DNA of 64,000 nucleotides, taken from Clonostachys chloroleuca. Lineage: Eukaryota > Ascomycota > Sordariomycetes > Hypocreales > Bionectriaceae. The stretch lies in NCBI GenBank assembly GCA_037952775.1, contig JBANAY010000003.1:9424001-9488000 (forward strand), in the 5' to 3' direction. The notes beneath the pieces were generated by a model that saw nothing but the letters and a program-made list of their open reading frames with translations, had not been told where the DNA came from and searched no databases. The translations under genes and the position numbers were made by a program. Position 1 is the first letter of the stretch, and each line of letters opens with the position of its first letter. Below are positions 35,695 through 47,380 of this stretch, one piece after another.

Positions 35695-36488
35695 GCAACC
35701 GTTGAACGGGCTGCAACAAACCTGTATTATACAGCTAGACACTATATACACCATAGCAACAGCATCACCAAAAGTTGAAAATAGAGCAGGCATATTCTCT
35801 TACTATTCGCAACATGTAGCTTTGATGTCACTCGTACCTATAGACGGATATATTCCGTCTGCACCCACATCGGCCCCCCAACAGCTCGCTGATCCTAGAA
35901 TTGCAGCCTTTTCTCGTAGACATTGCCCTCATCGTCCCGCATGCTGAGCACAACAAGATGTTCCTCTATGTGTTCAAGCTGATAACAGATCCAGCCGATG
36001 ATAGGCACAGGAATGAGCATTTGTCATCAGTTATAAGCACTGCTTTGCATCTTCTCCCGTTGGAGCTACCAGCGTAGACAGCCGCGCTCAGACCTAGTCG
36101 GTTGTCTTGGCCGCTTGAGAACGGCATGCCTGAAGCGGAATGGAAGCAAGGGCCGTTTGGAAACATTTATTTCCAATTGCAACAACTTCAATGTCTGGAA
36201 AATGGAGCACGGCAGTGAAGTATTCCAACTCTGGCCTGGACCCCCTGAGAATAAACCTTGTTCCTCGAGGATGATCGCTTGCGGCAGCGCCACGCCTTGA
36301 ACGCGGGTATCGACTCCCCAATCGGATAACGGCATTCTCCCAGCTCTTGGAATGCTGGTGACGTTGGATAGACACTGTAGGGAAATGAGACATACTTTAG
36401 ATGTGGGCGCGCCAGTCTCAGCCAGAATGCTGCAGCGCCTGCTCTTGACACACTCGTGCCTCAGTGCCAGCGAGCATCCAATTTGATC
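35695..36488. other. intergenic between GH114 and amino-acid permease
   Basis: Nothing recognised. Minus-strand frames at 36066-36620 overlap the permease 5' end antisense and look like chance frames. Confidence 0.45.
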
Positions 36489-38482
36489 ATGAAATATGAT
36501 ATCAAATACGAAGAGACAGATCCCCGATCGCCGGACACCTGGACCGATTCCATCAGGGTTGAAAGCCGTGATGAACAACTGGGGTCGACACGGAGAGGCC
36601 TCAAGGGTCGACACATCCAACTCATTGCGCTAGGTATGACCCGGCTTCTCGCACCTGTCTTAAGACATCATATCGACATCGCTAATAAGCGGTAACTCAG
36701 GTGGTACAATTGGAACTGGCCTTTTCGTGGGTTCAGGCGCAACCCTGGCTCAAGCTGGGCCCGGTATGACCCAACATTGAGATTTAGCTTGCCTTTCTCT
36801 AACGCGATGGCAGCTTCTTTGTTGATTTCTTACGTCATTATGTCGGCTCTTGTTTGGATTGTTATGCTTGACCTCGCCGAAATGACATCCTACATGCCAA
36901 TCAAGTCTCTGACCGTTCCATATCTGGTTGATCGATTTGTGGACAAGAGCTTGGCTTTTGCAACAGGTACATGCAGTTTTACACCTAGCAATCAAAATGA
37001 TAGCAATTAACAAACTAATTAACCTGGTTACTAGGATGGAACTACTGGTGAGGGAACTTCTCACCCAACTTTGACTGGGCATCCCTCTAACCGCCTGGCG
37101 ACCAGGATTGCATACACGATGATTCCGGGAGCCGAGGCTACAGCGGCAGCGGTTGTCCTCGAGTATTGGACAAGCGCGGTGCCAACTGTGGTCTGGATCA
37201 CAATTGTCCTCGCGGGTACGTGAGGCTCAGTATTTTAAGATTGTAGCTTACATTTCATAGTCATTCTATTACTGAACCTGGTTGCGGTCGCAATTTTCGG
37301 AGAGACCGAGTTCTGGTTTGCCTCGATTAAAATCTTAGCCATCATCGGTCTTATTATCCTTGGAGTTGTGCTCTTCTTTGGAGGAGGGCCAGAACACGAT
37401 CGAATTGGTTTCCGATACTGGCAAAACCCGGGAGCGTTCCGCGAGTACCTTGTTCCAGGGACTACGGGGAAGTTTCTTGGGGTTTGGAGCGCGTTGGTCA
37501 AGGCCGGATTCTCCTACATCTTGTCGCCGGAGCTCATCACAACAACGGCAGGAGAATGCCAAGCGCCTCGACGAAACATCCCCAAAGCAGCACGCAGATA
37601 CATCTACAGGCTTATCTTCTTCTACGTGATAGGTGCCCTAGTAATCGGTGTCCTCGTTCCGTATAATGACCCACGCCTTCTGGGAACGTCCAATGCCTCT
37701 GCGAGTCCGTTCGTCCTGGCCATCAAAAACGCCTCGATCCCAGTTCTCGATCACGTTCTCAATGCCGTAATTTTAACATCCGCTTGGAGCTCTGGAAACT
37801 CGATGTTATATGCCGGATCGCGATTACTCTATGGAATGGCATGCAACGGTGACGCGCCAGCCATTTTCAAGAGGTGTAATAGGTTGGGGATTCCCTACAT
37901 GGCAGTCTTGGCCTCTTTCTGCCTCGGCTTGCTGGCATATCTTAATGCTTCCAGTGGCGGCGCCGAGGTCTTCAACTGGTTGGCGACTGTCACGACGGTC
38001 AATGGCCTGTTGAGCTGGTCTGTTGTGCTGTTTACATACCTGGTATGTGCGAGTCCTGCCGTCAACCAGTACCATGCTTTTTGTCCTCTGGATGACACCA
38101 ACTAACTGATCAATAGCGCTTCCGCAAGGCGGTGCAATACTATGCAATTTCAGACCGTCTCCCTTTCAAAAGTTCGTTCCAGCCATCCTCCACGTATATC
38201 TCGCTCGCCGGTATGGTTCTTCTATGCATCACCAATGGTTTCGCCAACTTTATCCCTGGCAACTTCTCATCTGCGAACTTCATCACTTCCTACATTACGA
38301 TTCCCATCTTTGTTCTAGTATACCTTGGGCACAAACTTTTCTACGACAAGGGCCCATGGGTCCGCTCAGAGAAGGAAATAGATGTCTTCGGCGGGTTGGA
38401 GGAAGTGGACGAGGTAACTGCTAGAGACATTGAGCCAATTCCCAGCGGAGTATTTCAAAAGATCTGGTTTTGGATTTGCTAG
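36489..38482 (+). CDS. YAT-family amino-acid permease with a 13-nt microexon
   Basis: Seven exons: 36489-36633, 36701-36763, 36814-36966, 37035-37047, 37106-37215, 37261-38042 and 38117-38482 (TAG). Every junction is GT-AG and keeps phase, giving 543 aa. The start is ATG 36489; the frame upstream of it begins only with GTG. YAT signatures: LIALGGTIGTGLFVGSG split by intron 1, ATLAQAGPASLLISYVIMSA, EMTSYMPIKSLTVPYLVDRF, ATGWNYWIAYTMIPGAEATA, FGETEFWFASIKI, SPELITTTAGECQAPRRNIP, SSGNSMLYAGSRLLYGMA, and RFRKAVQY at the start of the last exon. About 12 TM helices are expected, in the plasma membrane, importing amino acids by proton symport. Exon 4 is just 13 nt and encodes WNYW; skipping it would shift the frame. 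No unusual residue was noticed. Confidence 0.92.
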
Positions 38483-39242
38483 ACACATAATAATAGACCT
38501 TGCTACTTATATTGAGAAACCGAAACTAGGCCATGTACGCATGCCGTATTTGAATCAGACCTGTTCAATCGCGCTTGATAGCGCGTAGCCCTTCGAGGAG
38601 ACATCAGTTCCATAATGTAAAAAGCAACGAGGTCAGTCAGTGAACACCATCGGTAGATAGGGATGGCTTTAGGGCCTATAATACGCTACGTAGGGAAAGC
38701 CTCTAGGCAATGTCGACGATATTAGTGATAGCCCCTGGAGGCACTGAAGAGGGGCAACTGTGAGTCAGTTGTTGCGGTATCTTTTACGACATGCAAACTT
38801 CGCTGGATTCTTCATAACATTAGTGATCAAGTTCCATGAGTTTCTACGAAGAGCTACCTGCAACGCGGAGCTGTCACAGGGTGGTGAAACTTGGGACAAC
38901 ACACGCGACAACGCGTCAAAAGTTGTTTGCTTAGAAGCACGCAGAGTTGGAAACACAATTCACGCTCTCTTCTTTCGTGTTCTTTTTTATCTCTTTTTAA
39001 GTGGCTCTTTCTTCAGCATTCTCACGACTCTTGAGTCTTGCACAAAATACTCATCCTCCCACAAAACTTAGATCCCTAGTCTCAGAGCTTCTTATCTTCA
39101 TCATCAGCTTTCACGAACGAAACTTCATTCTGGCTTGATTCTCTTGCACCCTTATTCGCATTTTAGGGCATTGTTTTTTTTTTTCAACACACCAGGCCCA
39201 ACCTTCCTTCAAAGCTGTTCCAAGATTCTGCTCAGCGAGGCG
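38483..39242. other. intergenic and 5' leader of the next gene
   Basis: Pyrimidine-rich from about 38963 to 39240, as common upstream of fungal transcription starts, ending in a run of T at 39173-39184. No gene seen. Confidence 0.4.
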
Positions 39243-40691
39243 ATGGCAGAAGTCGATAGTTCCAACCCGGAACTGATTCCAACGGTGGAATGGATAGAGT
39301 CAGCCGGGATCCAGGAGAGCCTGGATAAATTTTTCCAAACACCCTTTGCTCGAGACGTCAACAAAAAGATAGAGGCTGCTAGGGCCAAACCCTTGCCCGA
39401 AGACAAGAGCCGCAAATTGATCGGCATCCTTGTGGAAGCAATCATTCTGCTCCTCGGTGTCAACCCTGCCAGCTGCCCAGAGGCCACAGAAGACTGTGTC
39501 AAACTCTGTGTCAAGAACAACATCTTGAAGCATCGCGCATGGGGTGGCTTACATTTTGTCCGGAATCCCGATCGCATCGGTGCCAGGCTTCTCAACGAGC
39601 AGGCTTTGGCCACGAAGATGCAGCTTGCATTGCCATTCCCCGAGGTCGGCATGCTGATGGTTGTCTCGTTGCTTCTAAAGCTCAACAGAGGCTCCAAAAG
39701 TGCCACTGCTCGCGCCATCAAGGAGCATTTTCTTTTCGAGAGAGCTAAGTTGGCAGCCTTGGTCTACGATCGGGAGTCCTGTAACGGCGTTTTTGCAATC
39801 AACAATTGCCCTGAGCGCTATTCTTTCACCGCACAGAATGATGATGACGCGCGAACCGTCGCGCCAACTACAACTTCAGGCCCAGATGACGAAGTGAAGT
39901 GGTTCCGTTCTGGGGAAATCGAAACCAACAAAGAGATCGTTATCAATGACGATGAAAACTCAACGAATCATTCGCCAGGGGCCAGAAAGCGCTTAGCTAG
40001 CGGAAGTTCCCAAAGCACCCTGCTCCGGTCAACTCCAGACGCCGAACGAGAATCAACGGCGAAGCAGACATCCAACATACACGGCACCTCGCGACCAATC
40101 ATTCACACAAGTCCTTGGAAACCATGGCGCACGAGGTACGGTGATCCATCCATTGTCCGATTCACCTCAGCGTCGACAGCAGACCTTGTGCCAACGGGAA
40201 CCTCTCGCCAAGAAGAAACCCCAAGGGTTCAAGCTGCTCCTCCATCCATAACTATCCAATCTGACGCGAGTCGTAATGGGAGCGACACAGGCGTCTTGCC
40301 AGCTTGCGCCCGTGTGCTCGATGACGGCAAACTCGTAATGGAACCCGAGGCCGTTCAGGAGATGTTCAACGCCTTCCGAGCTATCAAGGGCGGCTTAGTC
40401 GAGTCCAATATCGCAGCCGCAGAAAATCCATACAATCAGATGATACTGGCCTTCCCAGAGAGTCTTCGGGATGCCATGGAGTTGAGCACAATTGGCCTGG
40501 ACACTGTGGCCCAGGGCAAGTCGCAGACACTGAGAGCTCGGAAAGTCAGTAGCAGGATTGGCAGGATTTCCAAGGCCCTTGAGGAGATTGACGAGAGGGT
40601 TGCGAGCATACGTGCGTTGCTGTCACACGAGCATCATGTCATCGCAAAATTGAAGCAGCTGGCCCATTCCCTGGAGGATGAATTGGAGTAG
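39243..40691 (+). CDS. protein of unknown function with C-terminal coiled coil
   Basis: Single-exon ORF of 482 aa; the start is the first ATG in the frame (MAEVDSSNPE), the open frame upstream having only a TTG. I do not recognise the family. Residues about 1-180 look folded and helical, with a hydrophobic helix LVEAIILLLGV, a Cys pair in CPEATEDCVKLC and the segment RAWGGLHFVRNPDRIGARLL. Residues about 185-340 are low-complexity, rich in Ser, Thr and charged residues and probably disordered. The C-terminal 120 residues are helical with heptad-like spacing (RIGRISKALEEIDERVASIR, then HVIAKLKQLAHSLEDELE), predicting a coiled coil. There is no signal peptide. Codon use resembles the neighbouring conserved genes, supporting a real gene. 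It could be a lineage-specific regulatory or scaffold protein, but nothing proves it. Confidence 0.7.
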   Translation: MAEVDSSNPELIPTVEWIESAGIQESLDKFFQTPFARDVNKKIEAARAKPLPEDKSRKLIGILVEAIILLLGVNPASCPEATEDCVKLCVKNNILKHRAWGGLHFVRNPDRIGARLLNEQALATKMQLALPFPEVGMLMVVSLLLKLNRGSKSATARAIKEHFLFERAKLAALVYDRESCNGVFAINNCPERYSFTAQNDDDARTVAPTTTSGPDDEVKWFRSGEIETNKEIVINDDENSTNHSPGARKRLASGSSQSTLLRSTPDAERESTAKQTSNIHGTSRPIIHTSPWKPWRTRYGDPSIVRFTSASTADLVPTGTSRQEETPRVQAAPPSITIQSDASRNGSDTGVLPACARVLDDGKLVMEPEAVQEMFNAFRAIKGGLVESNIAAAENPYNQMILAFPESLRDAMELSTIGLDTVAQGKSQTLRARKVSSRIGRISKALEEIDERVASIRALLSHEHHVIAKLKQLAHSLEDELE

Positions 40692-41008
40692 AGGGGCAGC
40701 TTGAGGCATGCCTAGACATGGAAGGAGAAAGCAACATCGGACGGCATGATATGAGAGGAAAGTGGAGTGGTTGGTAAAATGAGCTCTTTCGGTCAGATTG
40801 TTTACATGAAAGAAGACGTATCACATTCTTCGACAAACTCAAGAGATTGTCATTATACGGATGCCAGAGGAGTGCGGACATTGAACATCGTTGGTTTCAT
40901 TGTAGCATTAGAAAAGCATGTCTAGGGTTTACCCGACATAGCGGAGAGGATTATCGACTAGGTAATGAATAGATAACAAGATTGTAGACATGTTCTATTC
41001 AGACCATT
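40692..41008. other. short convergent intergenic region
   Basis: Lies between two converging genes (unknown protein on plus, HRI1-like on minus). It presumably holds both 3' ends. Nothing else is seen. Confidence 0.4.
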
Positions 41009-41802
41009 CTATAACCGATTCTTGAAGTGCTCGGACACCTCGATGACCTTCCACTTGTCCTCCCCAACAGCAACAGAATCTCCCACGTGCCACTTCGACT
41101 TGCTCACCAGCACCTGAGAACAAGGCAGTTCATCCTCGCCAATGCTGATGGTCCTCTTCCAGCCGCCTCCTCCATCGATCCACACCCAGCGCTCAGCCGA
41201 CAATCTCTCACCCTTGCGGAGGAAACCCTGACAGAATCCGCCCAGCCGGACCACGGACCCCTTGACCTCGTCTCCCTGGTCGATCTGCGCGGTAATTGCC
41301 TCAAGAGAATCATTCAGGCCCTCGGGGAACGCGTTAAGATCCCGCCAAACCTCCTCGTAATCCGTCTCCTTGCCCGTCTCGGGATTCTCCATCCTACCCA
41401 CCTCGAGCGTTGTCCCGTCAGCTTGCGGGTACATGTCACCCTCATCTGCGAGATCTGCCGTGTCGGTAGTGCGCGAATCAATCCAATGGCGCCACTGGCC
41501 ACGACTGACCTTTCCTGCCTCGCGACTCCATGACAGAGAGGTCCCGGCAATGAGCCAATCGATCCGGTCCAGGGGGATTTTTTCTACCGGGGTGGCGATT
41601 AGCATGATCCATTTGGCAGGCAGCAGGCGACAAGACATCACTCACCTTCTGCCGTCGGCCAATTGCTTGCGCTTCCTTCGGGACGGAGCACGCGAATGTC
41701 GACGAAGTTGCGCTTGGGAGATGTGATGACCAGAGTCGATGTTGGCTCGCTGGCGGGCTCTGGCAGCCACCGGATTGAGTCGCGGAGAGAGATGCTGCCC
41801 AT
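41009..41802 (-). CDS. HRI1: HRI1-family protein
   Basis: Two exons on minus, 41802-41646 and 41583-41009, join with matching phase across a 62-nt intron (GTGAGT...GGTAG) and encode 243 aa, essentially the length of budding-yeast Hri1. The N-terminus MGSISLRDSIRWLPEPASEP, the IDWLIAGTSLSWSREAG segment, ADEGDMYPQADGTTLEVGRMENP, the acidic TDYEEVWRDL and the C-terminal WVWIDGGGGWKRTISIGEDELP / WHVGDSVAVGEDKWKVIE segments fit the two-barrel HRI1 family. Hri1 is a conserved fungal protein reported to bind Hrr25 kinase and co-purify with Sec72; its biochemical role is unsettled. The start is set by the ATG at 41802; the frame stays open upstream (ATG at 41952), but that part is low-complexity and probably the 5' UTR. 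Confidence 0.82.
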
Positions 41803-42322
41803 TGTGAGAATGAGACTTGGAGCAAAACGAAACGGTAGAGATGAGGGAGGTGAAAAAAATAAGAGAATGAAAAAGAGAGAAGCTGGCAGGCTGGGAGATT
41901 GAGATGTTGATGGTGATGTCCTGTCCTCAACTGCGGTGAAGCGGCGAATCATTTGTCCGGGCCAGTCACAATCACATTAAGAAAGTAGAAGCGACACCAA
42001 TAAAATCCATCCCCCCTCATGAAAAATGCAGCCAACGTGATTGGGCATGGCTCCGTCGCATTCTCCAAATATTAACTCGATTCAGGCACAATCTGGAGAA
42101 GACGCAGACGCCAAGCCAAAACCTTCTCCGACTTGTTTGATAAGCTTCGTTCTCTTATCAGTTTTCTCCCCCTCCGGCACCGTTATCGCAATGCTTCGGT
42201 TGTGACCAGACGGAGCCCGAGTCACAGATATTTAGCCATCGCTTCACCCTCAACACTTACTCACAGCTCCCCTCATCCATATACGTCCATCCGATTCCTC
42301 ACTCCAAGACTGGCTACCCACC
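41803..42322. other. divergent promoter region HRI1 / P450
   Basis: About 520 nt shared between the HRI1-like gene (minus) and the cytochrome P450 (plus). A TATTTAG stretch at about 42228-42234 could serve as a TATA element for the P450. No conserved regulator site was identified with confidence. Confidence 0.35.
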
Positions 42323-44099
42323 ATGATACTCACGTGGACTCTACTCCCAGTCGTGGCCGTAGCTTGGCTGGCTCTCTATCTATGGCAATGCTGGACATCA
42401 CCCGTGGCCAAGGTGCCTGGCACAACTCTCTCTCGGTTCACCTCAGCTCCTCTTCGCTGGCACGAGTTCCGCGCCAACCGAACCCTGTACATCCACTCTT
42501 TGCATCTCAAGTATGGCCCTGTTGTCCGCTTGGCGCCTGGCGAGCTGTCGTTCACCTCGTATGAGGCAGTCAAGGAGATCTACGGATCTTTTGGCAGTGG
42601 CTACGACAAGACAAAGTTCTACAATATGTTCCGAGTCTTCGGTCGCAGGTAGCTACTATTCTCCCTGCGTCAAATGAAGACTAAGAACTAACTAACATGC
42701 CCCAGAACGATGTTCTCGACACTTGAGAAAAATGACGTCCGTAGTTTCCCGTGCCCGAGATGAACTTCAGTGGATATCAGCTTACTTTGAACAGCATGCA
42801 AAGAGGAAACGCATCATCGCCGACAGATATGCCAATAGCAACGTCGTGAAGCCGGCAGCTGTCAGTGGCATCGAGAGTCGAGCACTCGAATTCACTCGCC
42901 AATGTGAGGAGGCATCCGGCTCTAGCGTGGATATTTATGTGCGTTCCCCCCAGCTATGATTGTTTGCATATTCCCTATGATACAATTGAGTACTAACTAT
43001 TCACTCCAAGATGAAACTGCATTCGTATGCATGTGATGGTGTTACTCACAACCTGTTTCACCCTTTTGGAAGCAATTGCTTGCAGAATGAGGAGGACCGA
43101 ATCATGATGCACCAGGCAACCAATGACAACAGTCTTCAAAGTGAGTACCAACTTCACGGTTATTTCATGCAGAACATTAAGCAGCTAACAATCAATCACA
43201 GGTCGACTTCTCCAGCATCACTACCCAGTCATCTACACGTACATGTCCCGGATTATCGACTTATTTCTCGAACCGCGTGCAACACCCCTCGCCAACGCGT
43301 TTATCAACGAGAAGAGCAACGCGACGGATCCAGCGCCGTTCACCCTTCTCAGCCGACTTCAGGAAAAGATTGGGTCCGACTTGGATGTGACTGACATCGC
43401 CGCAGAGTGCCAAGATCACATGGTGGCCGGAATTGACACTACTGGCGATGCACTTTGCTTTCTGATGTGGCAATTGTCTCTGCCAGAGTCAGTCCATATC
43501 ATGCAGGACCTCCAGAAGGAGCTCCGGACGAATCGCAATACCAATCTTGACAAGCTTCCATTCCTTGACGCTGTCGTCCAAGAAGGCCTGCGCTGCTTCC
43601 CGCCATTCCCATGTCTCTCCCTCGCCATGTCCCTCAAGATGGGCGAAACATCGACGGGTACTTCATCCCACAAGGTACAATCGTCAGCAGCCAGGCGTAC
43701 TCCGTGAACAGGTACAATTCCGACGTATTCCCTGATCCAGACCGGTTTAACCCCTATCGATGGATGGAGCCGGAGGGAGACGCTGAGAGGAGGCGACTCA
43801 TGTTCTCCTTCTCTCACGGTGGGAGGGGTTGTGTTGGCAAGCAGTACGTATCAAATATCTTTCTTTACTTTATCATTTCACGCTTGCAGTATCCTCCATA
43901 GTCAGCTCTACTGACAATTGGTTTTAGTCTGGCGTTCTTGGAGATGAAGCTTCTCCTCCGACATGTCTATGTCAAGTTCACGACGGTTCCGGACCCCGCC
44001 ACCACTCGCGAATCCATGGTTTTCCATGACCAGATTATTTCCTCACGGCCTCTGGGTCAAATTTGCCTCCTCAGATTCGTACCAATTGCAGAGGACTAG
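42323..44099 (+). CDS. cytochrome P450 monooxygenase, apparent 1-nt deletion in the fifth exon
   Basis: Exons 42323-42648, 42706-42736, 42795-42938, 43011-43140, 43202-43843 and 43928-44099 (TAG); every junction is GT-AG and in phase. The total is about 481 codons if one missing base is allowed for. The start MILTWTLLPVVAVAWLALYL is an ER signal anchor. P450 marks: VPGTTLSRFTSAP proline hinge, I-helix AGIDTTGD, ExxR in EGLRCFP, PERF-type DPDRFNPYRW, and haem-binding FSHGGRGCVG with the axial Cys. In the fifth exon the frame breaks between EGLRCFP and AIPMSLPRHVP: a base is missing within the CCC run at 43599-43601, so the raw frame would terminate soon after and lose the haem-binding Cys. It converges with a BBE-type FAD oxidase (minus strand, 240 nt away). 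The substrate is unknown; such self-contained microsomal P450s act in secondary metabolism or detoxification. Confidence 0.88.
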
Positions 44100-44341
44100 G
44101 CGGTAAAAACCGGACGTTGGCAGGGACACTGCGAAAAGATGTGGGCATCATTACCAAAAAGACATGCACCAACCTTCAGACGAAGGCATTGTAGTTCTAT
44201 TAGTTCTTTTGTGCATTAGTCGAGTACTTCAAGTCAGCGATATATAAATCAACACTAAAGTCTCACTCCAGAACCGCCAAATTAATTTTATATTTCCCAA
44301 TGGGTCTTATCAACTTGACAAGCACATATCCAGATGACCCG

Positions 44342-45820
44342 TCATGTTCTATCCAAGCGATTATCCAAACCATCCGGTCCTGATTTATCTTCCGCATCGA
44401 GGTATCCGCATATGACCCCATTCGGGTCTCTATGACGACGGATATCCATGAGTCTTCTTCCTTGCTCCTCGCCCCAAAACCTCGTGGTTCTGCTTTGGAG
44501 GTCGAGGTCCCCAATATAGGAACCACAAGAATGTGGTTTGATACCCTGAATGACATCTTTAACCCAGCCGATACATTTCTCGTCGTCCTCTTTATTCTTC
44601 CATAACGTGTACATGGCAATGTAGTGATCACACTGCAAGCTGATGGCCATGTCTGGGATATTCTTGCGGCTCCAGGGATTCATCGGATAATAAAATGAAT
44701 ATGCCTCTTTCGATGGCAGCGTTGTCAGTGCCTTCTCCAAAACAGTTGGCACGTCCTCCTCATTGTTGACGAACGCGTTGTCACAATAGTAGCGATGGCC
44801 AGCGGGGTTTGCATGAAGCTGGTTGGTGTACTCTTGCTCCAGGCTTGTTTCTTGGCAAAACAAGTGAGCGAGTGGTTGTCCAGGGTGTGTCGCTTCGGCT
44901 GGTCGGAGGGCCTCCTCTGCCTCGGCCTCGCTCGACTTGAGGCTAAGAAAAGAGGCGATGATGCAGATTTGATCTAAGCCGGGAGGGTAGCATGAAATCA
45001 TGACTATTTCGGCGTCGATGTCAAATGTTGGTACAAGCTTCAAGAGTCAGGTCATATCATCGGTTGCGGAGACAACATACTCACCTTGAGAACCCATTCA
45101 AACACTTCTCTGTATGCTTCCACTGGGTAGACATAAGTTGAGGAACGCATCGCTTTTGAAAGCGGCCTCGTTTTGAGGTGGAACCGCGTGACTACGCCTG
45201 GAAAACCTGGTCCTGATCCCCGAGCAGCCCAGTATAGATCTGAATTCTGACTCTCATCTGCCCGTACAAGTTGACCGTCAGCCGTTACTGCATCAATGGC
45301 AACTACTTGTTCGCATGCCCAACCCCAACCCTATTCCGCGTTAGCATAAAGTGCATTTGCACCTTCACACATGTCAAGGCATCATTCATCTTACTCGAGC
45401 ATTCCAACCGACTCCGCCTTGGAGCAAAAAGCCTCCCAGCGCCACGTCGGGACAGTGGCCACCACAAAACATTCTACCTTTTGAACGGAGGTAGGGAGCC
45501 AGCCTTCCTCCAGTAGTAGATGCCGATACGCGAACGATCTCCGTCTCTTCATCAAGGTCCATTTCGTGGAAGTCGCCAAGGTCAAGCAAGATGGAATTGT
45601 CTCTCAGTGCCCATGACGCCCAGCTATGACCTCCGGATCGCACGGCAACTCGGCAGCCCTGCTCAGTGGCCAGTTTCATGGCTTGGACGATTTGATTCTC
45701 TTCCGTGATTTTGATGACGCCCAGTGGGAATCGATCAGGCACTCGCATGTTGAATTGCCTGTCTACCCTCGCGGCCTCGTAGCCTGGATCAGTCTGTTGT
45801 ATGATTTGCAATTTATCCAT
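44342..45820 (-). CDS. BBE-type FAD-linked oxidoreductase (intracellular)
   Basis: Three exons on minus, 45820-45395, 45330-45085 and 45037-44342, all phase 0, give 455 aa. The PCMH-type FAD-binding domain is seen in GVIKITEENQIVQAMKLATE, VRSGGHSWASWALRDN (His for covalent FAD) and GGHCPDVALGGFLLQGG (Cys at the position used for a second FAD link), then WGWACEQVVAIDAVTADGQ and SDLYWAARGSGPGFPGVVT. The BBE domain near the C-terminus carries FWGEEQGRRLMDIRRHRDP (family WG-x-N-x-x-RL...K-x-x-xDP). Members oxidise alcohols, amines or alkaloid C-N bonds, often after a P450. There is no signal peptide, unlike the related gene at 52.7 kb, so it is probably cytosolic or peroxisomal. It shares a convergent arrangement with the P450, which suggests a common pathway. 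No lesion is seen. Confidence 0.88.
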
Positions 45821-46718
45821 AATGTCGTGGGTTGTTAATTCTCGTTTGATCTGGATCTCGCTTTGACGGAGCCAGATCCTTCCTCTTCCAATACTTGGAC
45901 GGGTTCAACCTTTAAGTTCAAATGTGGCGGGCCGCGAGAGCATCTGTTATTCCACCCAGAGGTGGATACTTCTCATCTAGAACGGTCCAGGTAGTGGACA
46001 CAAACTCAGCAAGTGACGCAGTATAATGGGACCAAATTCCCTCATTGGAGAATATTTCAAGCTTTGGGTTTTTTCTCAATTCTCTCATTGGATTATGCGC
46101 TTTGAGCTATACGCCTCCTTGTCTTCTACAGGCGGAAAACAAGATGCTAGCAACTATTAGCCTCAGCCACTTTTTGTCAGCTGAGCTTTGGTTTCATGAG
46201 CTACGTTGATAAGGCCGCCTCAAGATCCGCTATCCTACTCTAGCCCTACAGGTATCTCCTTGATTAGTGACAATCATATGCTGCAACGTGCCGCAATCAC
46301 ATCTGATTGACACATAATGCGGCATTGCTGAGTTATTGGGTCAAAGGGGAGACGATAGAACAATGTTGAAGCCAGGAGAAAGCTAGTGTCTCTCTGTCTG
46401 GTGGGAAAAGGAAAACGTCGGGCAGCCAAAATGAATAGTCGTCCACAATCACGTTGATAATCAATTTGATTCGACTTTCAGAATAATCAGAGATGGTTTT
46501 TCTTATCTCTAACGTATGAGCTTGAAGGCGATCAACAGATTCTCAGACTCAATCATGGCAGGTCATGGTTCAAAACGCACCTGTTTCAAGGACAGCAGCT
46601 GACGACAAGGTATATCATGGTCCATGATTGCGCCTGATAGCACTTGAATAATATGTAGCAGGCACCAAGCGTGTCTCAATGATGCACGAGACAAGTAGTT
46701 TGTCTATATACAGAGTCA
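45821..46718. other. intergenic upstream of the FAD oxidase
   Basis: Contains the promoter of the minus-strand FAD oxidase. I see no gene and no motif I would name. Confidence 0.35.
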
Positions 46719-47324
46719 CTATTTCACATTATATTGCATAGTATACCATCTGTTGCCGCTATAGGTTAGTACATTGCATGAGCCGACATGAAATTCTTGC
46801 CAACGGTGAACGGTGGGACTAGGTTTACAGCTTACCAGCTGCGGTGATCCTGATACACTCCTCGCCGCGAGCCCGTTTTCCAAGCCATCAAGAACATTAC
46901 CTGTGTGGTTGATCTTCTGGTGCGCCTGTCGATATTGCGCAGCCTCTTGCCGAGCGGTGGCCATGATGTTTTCTTGCTCTGCAACTAGATCAACAGCATG
47001 CAATCTTTTTCGAGGATTGTCAGCCACGTCTTGGCGGATTTGATGCCAAGAGTACTCCAAAGCATCAAGCTCCTCCTCCTTAGTTTTCAGTATCAACCTA
47101 TATTGCTGGTCTAACTCCTGCAACTTTCGGGTCCAAAGCTTGTGTTCACGCCAATGTAATACCGTCATGGACACTCGCAGTGCCTCTTTTTCGGTTTCTA
47201 GGTTCAGCATATTTTTCTCTACCACCCACAGCCTCATTTCTTTAGCTTTCTTCCCCCGCAGAGTAAATTGGAGAAGTGAGCCTGCGACTAATAGCTGTGC
47301 TAGCTCAAAGCACAAACCTGTCAT
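46719..47324 (-). CDS. hypothetical protein with N-terminal hydrophobic segment and coiled coil
   Basis: ORF of 201 aa starting at ATG 47324. I do not recognise a family. Residues 5-22 are hydrophobic (CFELAQLLVAGSLLQFTL), followed by basic residues (RGKKAK), which suggests a membrane anchor. Residues about 25-140 are strongly helical and charged (EKEALRVSMTVL, LQELDQQYRLILKTKEEELD, EQENIMATARQEAAQYRQAH), typical of coiled coil. The last 55 residues change character (low helix, many Ser/Cys/Trp), and a GTAATG donor-like site near codon 142 suggests an intron there, so the C-terminal end is uncertain. It overlaps head-to-head with a plus-strand fragment at its 5' end. Could be a real small gene or a truncated piece of a larger one. 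Confidence 0.4.
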   Translation of the reverse strand: MTGLCFELAQLLVAGSLLQFTLRGKKAKEMRLWVVEKNMLNLETEKEALRVSMTVLHWREHKLWTRKLQELDQQYRLILKTKEEELDALEYSWHQIRQDVADNPRKRLHAVDLVAEQENIMATARQEAAQYRQAHQKINHTGNVLDGLENGLAARSVSGSPQLVSCKPSPTVHRWQEFHVGSCNVLTYSGNRWYTMQYNVK

Positions 47325-47380
47325 GGTGTTATCCTCATCTCGGTACGAAGTTGGCCTTGCGTCGGCTTCAGAATTTAGAG

